Of a DNA stretch of 64,000 nucleotides, positions 55,224 through 64,000 are shown in pieces. This stretch comes from Leptodactylus fallax (lineage: Eukaryota; Chordata; Amphibia; Anura; Leptodactylidae). Each line of letters starts with the position of its first letter. Position 1 is the stretch's first letter. The DNA lies in NCBI GenBank assembly GCA_947044405.1, contig CAMRHE010000507.1, positions 1-64,000 on the forward strand. Reading direction: 5' to 3'. The translations under genes were made by a program, and so were the position numbers. The notes beneath the pieces are model-generated. The model saw only the letters and a list, made by a program, of their open reading frames with translations. It ran no database searches and had not been told where the DNA came from.

Positions 55224-56734
55224 TGGTTAAAGATGAATTTGACCTAATCGTAGGTCAAAATCATAGGTCCCAAAATAATAAAACCTAAATTTTATTACAT
55301 TAACCAATAAAAGACAAATAGTTTATTATGTGCTCAAAAGAAAAGTGTCAGAATCAACCAAAAATGGTAGGAGACCAGCTGTATGATATGGAAGAGCTGG
55401 ACCCTCATATGATAGCACATGGGCAGCCTAACGATTAGCCCAAAGTGTGTGCTAACCAGACGGTACTTTGCCTAAGAGGCCCCCAGGCATGTAGCCCAGG
55501 TACGAGGTCTCCTCAACTATGTCTGCCTAATAATGCTGGAAGCTGACCTGAACTCTAAAGACCCTACAGGTAAGAGCCTGCCCACAACTGAGGAAGGACC
55601 AATCAGAGCCCGCCATGTCTTAAGGGCAATCCCCATGACGTGGGAGTACCTCTCCACCCATCTCCCATGGCAGGACCAATCAGGTAAGTATAACCAGGAG
55701 GCTTGTCATGGTGCAGGATGCTACAGCCCAGAGCTCCCCCACTGCTATGATAATCTTGCAAGTGTAAACACTAAAGGATTGGAGACATTTTCTCCAGTGC
55801 TCCGGTCAGCGTGTGCCATGCCTCTGCTGGCAGAAGTCTTGTACCGCACGTTACTGCTGAGGCCAATCAGTGGCCACAGGAAAGGAACTGGTGACGTATG
55901 TGAGTGACCTCAGCAGTCATGTGCAGTGCAAGACTTCCACCTGGCAAAGGCAAAACGCGCGCTGGACTGGACAATGGAGGTGGACACCGGAGCGCTGGAG
56001 ACAAGTATCCTCCTTCCTGACATCTGAAATCCCTGGACAACCCCTTTAAATCAATAATGTTCAACTTAAATAAATATAGCCCAATACCCCATAGTTTAAT
56101 ACTACCTTACATAAATGCTGCTTCCCAATGCCCCCCTTATATTAATAATACCCCCTAATGACCCATTTGCATTACCAATGTTTGCCCCAATGACCCCTTA
56201 TATTAATAATACCCCCTTATATTATTATTTCCCACAATATTAAGCTACTCCCCTGCCCCCCCAACCATAAAATAAATAAATAAAAAATACTTACCTGCCT
56301 TCAATCCCCTGATGCACAGACTTGCCACAGTAACTTCTTCGTTATCCGTTCCCTATACCGTCAGCGTCCCGACTCAGGAGGCGCAGTGTAGTGATGTCAT
56401 CGCAAACTTGATCAGAACTCTGATGTCTTTAGCGGTTACAAAGATACCTGGAGGTTGCAAGCTCCTACAGGCCTGCGGCCTCCAATTTAATAGAATGGTA
56501 GAGCAGGAAGCTGTTTTTCCTGCTCTACTACATATTTCAACTGTATCGGTGTCCTGGAGACTGTGTGTTTGCGCCCCCTCTGCCCCCCCCCGCTAGGGAC
56601 GCCTCTGCACCCACAGCCATCCATTTTACTAAAATGAATACCCATTATGTATTATACATCTATTCCTTCGTCTTGAGAATTTGGCAACCAACATATAGAC
56701 ACTTTTTAAGGACATGGACTATTATGGAAATTTG
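55224..56734. other. Non-coding dispersed repeats; AT-rich tandem block; possible hAT end
   Basis: At about 56080-56260 variants of CCCCTTATATTAATAATA recur in tandem. The sequence CTAGGGACGCCTCTG ending at 56607 looks like a hAT right end (inverse of CAGAGGCGTCC), but no left end or 8-bp duplication was found. The 124-codon frame at 55533-55907 shows no recognisable protein. Confidence 0.35.
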
Positions 56735-56950
56735 ATTACCGAAATTTCAGTTTCCTGTAGTCCAAAGGCAGCACAAAAGGGTTAAGTTTATCTTGACCCC
56801 TATTGGATAGATAATGACATGCAATTAGACACTTAATAACATGTTAACTGCCTATAAAAGACCTCCAGAGACAATAACTACTCGTGTATTTTACAGCAAT
56901 AGACTTTTACTGGGTTGCCGTTGGACTACAGGAAACAGAAATTTCAGTAA
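56735..56950 (-). repeat. DIRS-like terminal inverted repeat / internal complementary region, copy 2
   Basis: GAAATTTCAGTTTCCTGTAG with TCCAAAGGCAGCAC (about 56740-56775) is matched in reverse by TTGGACTACAGGAAACAGAA with ATTTCAG (56927-56953), followed by a diverged direct copy of the GGCAGCACCAAAG motif. This is the same architecture as at 5277-5575, beside the end of a tyrosine-recombinase frame. Confidence 0.7.
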
Positions 56951-57018
56951 GCAAATTGCCATATTCCTGTACATCCTTCAGGCAGCACCAAAGGTATTTG
57001 AGAATCTATATAAATGTT

Positions 57019-57504
57019 TTAGGGTAGGGAAGCAGCACTGGATAGCACCTGCCTACCAAAGGCCGATCTTACTGCTGCCGAGACATTCAGATGATAATGA
57101 TTAATAATAGAGTAGACCAGATTGCGGCCTTCTAGATCTGGTCTAGTGGAACTTGAGCCAATTCTGTCCAGGAGGTAGAAGCAGATCTTGTAGAATGGGC
57201 TCTCAGGTCCAGAGGAGATTGTAAATCCTCTATTTGGTAACAATTGGATATTATATTTATGATCCAATATTTATGAAGACTTAGAGGTCTTCTTGTCCTT
57301 GTTTGGGTCTTGATATTGAAGGAACAAAGCTTCAGATTTTCTAAATTCCTTTACTTTATCTAGATAAGATAAAACCGATCTTTTCACATCCAGCAAATGG
57401 ATACTCTCAGCAGCATTCGGATGATCTGAAGAGATGAGTAATGGAAGAAAAATTTCTTGTTCAATAGCAAATTTTGAGGGTATTTTAGGCAGGAAACCTG
57501 GCAC
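57019..57504 (-). pseudogene. DIRS-like tyrosine recombinase C-terminal part
   Basis: Minus-strand frames 57504-57271 (VKRSVLSYLDKVKEFRKSEA, LFLQYQDPNKDKKTSKSS) and 57267-57019 (NHYHLNVSAAVRSAFGRQVL) carry the strand-rich region before the catalytic box and the terminal block of DIRS recombinases, the same block as in the copy at 5598. The catalytic Arg and Tyr region between them is decayed. Confidence 0.78.
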
Positions 57505-57670
57505 TGTTCTGAGAACCAGTCTGGAAGGTTATGGAAATAAGGTTCTCAGATGGTAAGAGCCTGGATTTCGCTGACTCTACGCGCAGATGCCTTGCCACCA
57601 GAAACAATGTCTTCCAAGAAAGCATCTGTAAAGATATTTTCTGTATTGGTTCAAAAGGATGGATAACCAA

Positions 57671-58278
57671 TCACTTGAGAATCAGACATAAATCCCAGTA
57701 AGGAGAAGGAGGAGGAGGCCTAATCTTCTTGACAGCCCGAAAAAAACTTTTGATCCTGACATCACCTGGACTGAGTGATGATGAAGCCAGAAGGATTTGT
57801 CCAGAGATCTCGGGGGATGGGACCAGCAGGATATAATTTGATGCTGGAACATCATGATATGGGCTTTTGCCCATGGTACTGCCTAAATTGTGGATGTTAG
57901 CATCCTCAAAATCGACATTTCTCTGCAAATTGTAATTTTTGGATGACTTTTTCAGTCCCAGAATCCTCTCCTTTGTTAATGTTAGTGACATATTGGCCAT
58001 ATCAATGAAGAAACCCAGAAACTTCATTCGATTCACCGGTTGGAGGGAGGACTTCTAGAAATTACCAGAAACCCATGCTGTGCTAGGAAATGGAGAGTTA
58101 TTTCTAGTTGTTTCAGGAGAATTTGTTCAGAAGGCCCAATGAGGAGCCAGTCGTCCAAGTATGGGATAATTACTCGATCATATAACCCCTCTGTACAAGG
58201 TAAGAGACCCAGGCGTCTGATGAAGTTTCTGCTCGCACATGGCTGAAGAGACTGAGACTTGCTGCCACTGGAGGACAT
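57671..58278 (-). pseudogene. DIRS-like reverse transcriptase, internally deleted
   Basis: VIIPYLDDWLLIGPSEQILL, with the YLDD catalytic box intact, is followed after a frameshift by MKFLGFFIDMANMSLTLTKE, the connection to RNase H. The preceding palm sequence (motifs A and B) is missing: the frame jumps from the SLFSHVRAETSSDAWV block at the N-terminus of the domain almost directly to the YLDD box. No working polymerase can result. Confidence 0.82.
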
Positions 58279-59719
58279 CTGGTGTCAGGAGTCATTTTTC
58301 TGGAACCCCCAAGCTTTCTTATTATATGAAATTTTGGGCTTCTGCATTTTTTTATTCTTAGGAGATCTCCTAAACCTTGATCTAAAGGACCTAAACCCCT
58401 GAGGTATCTTAGTCTTATGGAAGAGGCTTCTTTATCATCATTTAGGGACTTTAGGATTGATTCTAACTGGGAGCCAAACAAGCCACTCGGCTGGAACAGC
58501 AAAGAACACAAATTTAGCTCGGCTGGTATGTCACCAGACCACAGTTTCATCCAAAGTGCCCTTCTGGAGGAATTGATGGTTGCCAGACTAGCCACAGAAT
58601 CCTTAAAGGAATCTATTTTGGAGTCACATAAGAAATCTGCTGCAGATTTAAGCATTTGAAGCCCATCTAGGAGGGAATTCCTCAATAGCTGGCTTAACCA
58701 GACCCTTAGGGCTCTGGCTACAGAAACAGAAGCACTTTGCATTTGCAAACATGAATAGTACTGGCATATTTTTTCCTGATAAAGGAATCTGCTTTCCTTT
58801 CTAAAGGGTCTTAGAATAGTGAACATTCTTCAGCAGGAAAGACTGACTTCATAGCTAGTTTGGCAACTGTTAAATCAACCTTAGGCAATATGTCCCATTC
58901 TTCAGTGATTCTAGAATCTAATTTATAAATGGCCCTAAATCTGGAGCCAGGGTCCGGGCGCTTGTCTGGCTTTTTCCAGATTGACTCCATCACCTTCCTA
59001 AAATCTGGATGTATAGGAAAGTCTATAGACTTGGATTTCCAGAAGAAAAATAAAGCCTCCTTCCTTGGCAAGTCCTCTGTATCTCTAGATGATTCCAGGG
59101 TCTCCTTCTACTGTTTTAATTAATTTGTTAACTTTATCCTTATGGAACAAAAATATATCATCTGGATCTCCAGAAGAATCATCTGAAGAAGTGGTCTTTG
59201 GTGTGGTGAGGAGGATGCAGAGCTGCCAGAAGAGGGCAACTGCACTCTCCCACGCTTTGATATATGAGACTGAGATACTTCAGAAGAAGCTTCACTTACG
59301 CTAGGTTCACACATACGTTCAGGTTTTCCCAAACTGACCCCATGAACGGAAACGTAATCCATTTAAAAAGCGATTACCCACGGAAACCCGTGGACCCCAT
59401 AGACTAGAAGCGGATTCGCAAGGTTTCCATCTGAAAAATGCGGAGAGAAAAGTTCTGCTTGCAGGAATGGAGAACGGAATCTCCAAGCCGGATGCAGGTG
59501 TGAATCTAGCCTTAATTTACATCTGAACCAAGAAAAGAAATCTCTGGAATCAGCATTAGCAGGGGATTCATCCACAGGAGATGTGTAAATTTGACATGTG
59601 TCAGAATCACAGTCATCTGGCAGAGGCTGCTGACAATTAACACACTGCCTGTGTTGAGACTTGCTGGACCTTTTATCCCCTTGAGAAGGCATCTGGAACA
59701 CATAAGAATCATAGCCCAT
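58170..59719 (-). pseudogene. DIRS-like gag, interrupted by a MITE
   Basis: The N-terminal part (59719-59512) has CVNCQQPLPDDCDSDTCQI, a zinc-knuckle-like Cys pair block typical of DIRS gag proteins. A MITE (59299-59511) splits it. Downstream come EEWDILPKVDLTVAKLAMKS (58930-58870), then SRRALWMKLWSGDIPAELNL and LFGSQLESILKSL, all characteristic of DIRS gag order. Frame changes at about 58820 and 59110. Confidence 0.75.
59299..59511. mobile_element. TTA-flanked MITE (213 bp)
   Basis: Ends CGCTAGGTTCACAC and GTGTGAATCTAGCC are inverted copies with two mismatches. TTA lies directly outside at 59296-59298 and 59512-59514, the target duplication of PIF/Harbinger-type elements. The core matches 13020-13180. 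Inserted in the DIRS gag relic. Confidence 0.85.
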
Positions 59720-59720
59720 A

Positions 59721-60379
59721 AGTATATGTATAACATGGCAGTATAACTACATAAACCAATACAATATCACAACAGTCCCCCATAACACAGAGACATCTCT
59801 GTACACAGTAGGGTGACACAGCGCTACTTATATTGCTGCAGCTGTAGGCTCTGCTGCCAGGCATTTGGCGACAAAACCATACACCATAATGAAATTGTAC
59901 AGCCCTCACTTCTGGTGTGACATCACTTCTGGCAGGAAGGATCTGCTGGCAACACCTCTGGTGGGAAAGAACTGGCAAACAGCCCTTACTGCTGACATCA
60001 CTTCTGGTGGGAAGGAACTGGTTGGCATCACTTACAACACTGTAACTCCACCCACCAGGAAGCATAGGCAGCATGCTTTCCCCCATGCAAGCCATATGTT
60101 TTTACAACAGGTATATAGCAGAATATACCTGGAAAAGGGAGGACCACCATGCTCCATAGCTCCCATAAAGAAAACTGAATTATCATCCACTAATATCTGC
60201 AGTTATTTGTTCTAACGCCTTTAACGTGGAGAAAGACATAACGACCATATTTGCCATTTTATTCCCAGTATAAAGTTGCTGGCCATTTATCAATACAGTA
60301 TTGTTAATAATTCAATAATTCTTAGTGGTTATTATCACTTATTTAAAGGTGTTTATTAGTCTGGAAACCCATAAGGACT
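59721..60379. other. Non-coding, short local repeats
   Basis: CACTTCTGGTGGGAAGGAACTGG-like phrases recur three times at about 59905-60020 (ACATCACTTCTGG repeated). No gene recognised. It may include the 5' end of the DIRS element and the left end of the hAT element, neither of which could be fixed. Confidence 0.35.
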
Positions 60380-62020
60380 ATATTCGCCATTTTGTTCCAC
60401 TTGGCAGCAGGGGTCAGTTACAGAGGCCTGACCTCCCTGACCGCCCAGTGTCAAGTAGCGGTCGTGTCTTGACCAGCAACCCAACGGTTGTAGACTGGTT
60501 GACTCAGTCATCCTATTCTTCCCAAGTCACATCAGATACCCCCAGCCAAGAGTCAGTGTGTTCATCAGACACAACCCTTAGTTGGCATGGCCCCACAGCA
60601 GGCCCTGTGCCCTCACCTGTCCTCAAACTGCCTCTGTCCTTTTCTGTTCCCTCAGCTAGAGAAGTACTCTATGCTGTGGGCTCAGATCCACTGTACTGTA
60701 CAGTGAGGAGGAGGTACTAAAGGACAGTCAGCAGCTACTGCTCAGCCAAGATCTGGAGGAGACATCCGCCACTTCCTCCGGTAGGCGGGCAAGTAGTAAT
60801 GAGGAGAGTGGCGTGGGAGCTGGTGTTGAGGAGGACATCTGTGACCTGCAGACAGTAGTGGATGACAATGTAGACTATCGTAATTGGGAGCCGGCTGATG
60901 AAGGGGCTTCATCGTCATCAGGAGAAGAGGGTTGCGCATGAGGCAGCGGGGGAGCCAGCAGGGTGGCAGCATTGTGAGGTCAGAAGCTAAATGTGCCCAG
61001 GGTAGACAACACGCTTTGCAGCAGCCTACCTGCCCGGAAAGCAGTGGTGCAGGGGTTCACGGAGTCAGTGGCTGTAGAAGTCAGTGCAGAGTGTTGGGGG
61101 TAAAATCACCTACTCGGCAGTGTGGCATTTTTTTTTATAAAGCCGCCAGGGGAGATAAAGATGGCCATATGATTAATCTGTAGGCAGAAGGTGAAGCATG
61201 GCCAATGTTGGCACCACAGTCCTGCATCAACATATACAGCATCACCATAAAGTGGCCCAGGAAAGCCGTGGCTCCAATGTGATGGTCCAGCCTGCCGCAG
61301 CAACCATTGCAGCACCCAGTAGCACACACTTCATTTCAGGCAGTCAAGGCTCCACCACCTCAGCCGAAGGAAGCTGTGTGTCCTTCCCAACTTCTGCTGG
61401 TCGTGATGCTCCTGCTCCTCCTCCTAGTCATTCATTGCGTCAGCAATCGATCACAGAATCTATATATAAGAGACAACAGTATGCGTGAATTCATCCAACA
61501 GTGCAGAAGCTGAACGTTCCCCTGTCCAAGTTGCTGGTGCTGCAGTCACTTCCTTTCCACTTCGTGGACTTTGTGCCTTTCAGAGAACTGATGACTTGCG
61601 CCAAGCTGAGGTGGAGAGTCCCAAGCCATCATTTCTTTGCCAAGAAGGCAGTACAAGTCCTGCACAAATATGTAGAAGAGAAGGTGGGCCAGTCCTTGAG
61701 CCTGTCGGTGTCTGCCAAAGTGCACGGCAGTGCCGACGTGTGGAGCTGTAACTACGGTCAAGGACAATATATGTCATTTAAGGCCCACTGGGTTAATGTG
61801 GTGCCTGCCCAGACACACCAGCAACTTGGACAGGTGACGCAGCTTCTGCCTCCACGTTCTCACGCCGTTGGTACTGCAACAATGTCTACCTCATCCTCCA
61901 CTGTCTCCTCAGCCTCCACTGCAGGGACAATTCACAGTGCTCCTACAGCATACCACATGTGCAGGGCACAGCGGTGTCACACTGTTCTACACCTCGTTTG
62001 CCTGGGCGAACAAAGTCACA
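60380..62020 (+). pseudogene. hAT transposase with BED zinc finger (ZBED-like), broken
   Basis: Pieces in order: a Ser/Thr-rich N-terminus with NPTVVDWLTQSSYSSQVTSD (60470-60540), an acidic stretch (60740-60950), then a decayed BED finger ending VLHQHIQHHHKVA (His pair, about 61225-61260). Next is the linker with QQSITESIYKRQQYA (61440-61488) and, in another frame from 61501, LNVPLSKLLVLQSLPFHFVD, FFAKKAVQVLHKYVEEKVGQ and ADVWSCNYGQGQYMSFKAHW, the start of the RNase H-like catalytic domain (the TDxW-type Asp reads ADVW). Several stops and shifts; the rest of the catalytic domain is absent and replaced by a minisatellite. Confidence 0.72.
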
Positions 62021-62034
62021 CAGGGGAGGAACTG

Positions 62035-64000
62035 GGTCAATGTATGTCCACCTCATGCTGTTTCCACTGGGTCACTGTATGGCCTCCTTATTATGCTGCC
62101 ACCGGGTCACTTTATGGCCTCCTCATGCTGCTTCCACTGGGTCACTCTGTTACCGGGTCACTGTATGGGTTCCTAAGACTGCTGACATCTCCACAATGTC
62201 ACTGGGTCACTGTATGTCCTCCTCATGCTGCTTCCACTGGGTCACTTTGTATACTCCTCATACCACTGCCACTGGGTCACTGTATGGCCTCCTCATGCCC
62301 TTTCCACTAGGTCACTCTGTGTCCTCCTCATGCTTCTGCCACTGGGTCACTGTATGTCCTCCTCATGCTGCTTCCACTGGGTCACTTTGTATACTCCTCA
62401 TACCACTGCCACTGGGTCACTGTATGGCCTATTCATGCCCTTTCCACTAGGTCACTCTGTGTCCTCCTCATGCTGCTGCCACTGGGTCACTGTATGTCCT
62501 CCTCATGCTGCTTCCACTGGGTCACTGTATGGCCTCCTTATTATGCTGCCACCGGGTCACTTTATGGCCTCCTCATGCTGCTTCCACTGGGTCACTCTGA
62601 CACTGGGTCACTGTATGGCCTCCTAAGACTGCTGACACCTCCACAATGTCACTGGGTCACTGTATGTCCTCCATATGCTGCTTCCACTGGGTCACTCTGT
62701 ATACTCCTCATGCCACTGCCACTGGGTCACTGTATGGCCTCCTCATGCCCTTTCCACAAGGTCACTCTGTGTCTTCCTCATGCTGCTGCTACTTGGTCAC
62801 TGTATGTCCTCCTCATGCCGCTTCCACTGGGTCACTCTGCGTCCTCCTCATGCTGCTGCCACCAGGTCACTGTATGCCCTCCTCATGCTGCTGCCCTTGT
62901 TTCACAATGTCTTCCTCATGCTGCTGCCACTGGGTTACTGTATGTCCTCCTCATGCTGCTGCCACTGGGTCACTGTATGGCCTCCTTATGCCGCTGCCAC
63001 TGGGTCACTGTATGGCCTCCTCATGCCGCTGCCACTGGGTCACTGTATGGCCTCCTCATTCTGCTGCCACCGGGTCACTTTATGGCCTCCTCATGCCGCT
63101 TCCATTGGGTCACTGTATGGCCTCCTAAGACTGCTGACACCTCCACAATGTCACTGGGTCACTGTATGTCCTCCTTATGCTGCTTCCACTGGGTCACTCT
63201 GTATACTCCTCATGCCACTGCCACTGGGTCACTGTATGGCCTCCTCATGCCCTTTCCACTAGGTCACTCTGTGTCTTCCTCATGCTGCTGCCACCAGGTC
63301 ACTGTATGCCCTCCTCATGCCGCTGCCCTTGTTTCACTATGTCCTCCTCATGCCACTGCCACTGGGTCACTGTATGCCCTCCTCATACTGCTGCCATTGG
63401 GTCACTGTATGTCCTCCTCATGCCGCTGCCCTTGTTTCACTATGTCCTCCTCATGCCACTGCCACTGGGTCACTATATGGCCTCCTCATGCTGCTGCCAC
63501 TGAGTCACTGTATGGCCTCCTCATACTGCTGCCATTGGGTCACTGTATGTCCTCCTCATTCTGCTGCCACTGGGTCACTGTAAGGCCTCCTCATGCCGCT
63601 TCCACTGGGTCACTCTGTGTACTCCTCATGCCGCTGCCACTGGGTCACTGTATGCTCTCGTCATGCCGCTGCCACTGGGTCACTGTATGCCCTCCTCATG
63701 CCGCTGCCCTTGGTTCACTAGGTCCTCCTCATGCTGCTGCCACTGGGTCACTGTATGGCCTCCTCATGCCGCTACCACCAAGTCATTGTATGCCCTCCTC
63801 ATGCCGCTGCCCTTGGTTCACTATGTCCTCCTCATGCTGCCGCCACTGGGTCCCTGTATGGTCTCCTCATGCTGCTGCCACTGGGTCACTGTATGGCCTC
63901 CTAATTCCGCTTCCACTGGGTCACTCTGTGTACTCCTCATGCTGCTGCCACTGGGTCACTGTATGCCCTCCTCATGCCGCTGCCACCATGTCACTGTATG
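62035..64000. repeat. 35-bp minisatellite, about 55 copies, runs off the window
   Basis: Units of CCACTGGGTCACTGTATGGC plus CTCCTCATGCTGCTG repeat with a 35-bp period from about 62035 to the end. Higher-order blocks (for example CTAAGACTGCTGACATCTCC at about 62177, 62630 and 63128) recur every 450-500 bp. As 35 is not a multiple of three, each frame cycles through the same three peptides; the long open frames are artefacts. Confidence 0.93.

Larger units (their letters stand above)
56990..59720 (-). mobile_element. DIRS-like retroelement, decayed, gag to tyrosine recombinase
   Basis: On the minus strand: a gag-like region (59720-58300), a shortened reverse transcriptase (58300-57900), RNase H-like remnants and the tyrosine recombinase C-terminus (57500-57000). 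DIRS elements integrate through a recombinase instead of an integrase, so no target duplication is expected. The 5' terminal repeat was not located above 59720. Confidence 0.78.

Noticed and set aside
56280..56607. A third hAT family with right end at 56607
   Set aside because: Only a right-end-like sequence was seen; no left end or 8-bp duplication was found, so it is mentioned but not called.
62035..64000. Several 90-195 codon plus-strand frames
   Set aside because: They are frame-cycling translations of the 35-bp minisatellite, with the same peptides permuted.

Overview
The window reads as repeat-packed nuclear DNA of a vertebrate, most likely a frog or toad. The grounds are the mix of elements: many distinct Tc1-like families with 340-codon transposase frames, DIRS-like tyrosine-recombinase elements, Penelope-like elements (PLEs), L1-like and L2/CR1-like LINEs, a retroviral env relic, and non-autonomous hAT and MITE families. 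The species is inferred, not read directly. I found no convincing spliced host gene; almost every long open frame belongs to a mobile element.

Layout. 0-5 kb: microsatellite, a dead Tc1 element (723-2336), and 34-bp and 40-bp minisatellites. 5-9 kb: a DIRS-like 3' end holding a hAT insertion, set inside an older monomeric repeat. 9-13 kb: unassigned sequence and a decayed Tc1 copy. 13-24.5 kb: two hAT elements (13859-16379 and 21885-24257) with internal 31-bp tandem arrays, a palindromic MITE, and between them a complete LTR element (17118-21801). 24.5-28.8 kb: an inverted duplication whose outer ends resemble 7SL (SRP) RNA, with two Tc1 elements in the middle. 28.8-47.4 kb: PLE, L1-like and L2-like LINEs, 7SL-like copies and Tc1 elements, laid out as a direct segmental duplication (31809-35702 and 40251-47395). 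47.4-52.3 kb: three Tc1 elements in an AT-rich minisatellite. 53.4-55.2 kb: retroviral env fragments interrupted by a PLE. 56.7-59.7 kb: a DIRS-like element carrying a TTA-flanked MITE. 60.4-64 kb: a decayed BED-finger hAT transposase frame followed by about 2 kb of a 35-bp minisatellite.

The strongest discovery is the LTR element. It has two LTRs of 404 and 427 bp beginning TG and ending CA, a 4-bp target duplication (ACCG), a polypurine tract and a TGG-initial primer-site candidate. It has no recognisable gag, pol or env. Instead it carries an uninterrupted intronless frame of about 818 codons, coiled coil throughout, whose central 250 residues closely resemble the non-muscle myosin II heavy-chain rod. 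Overlapping it in the +1 frame is a second frame with a truncated hnRNP U-type SPRY domain. It looks like a non-autonomous retroelement that captured pieces of at least two host mRNAs.

A second strong result is four 7SL RNA-derived sequences that include the S domain, not just an Alu-like head; their shared flanks show that they spread by local duplication. The Tc1 elements form a graded series: one intact 340-codon frame with all three catalytic residues (45912-46934), one broken by a single amber codon, one with adjacent CpG-type nonsense codons, and two chimeras whose ends come from different families.
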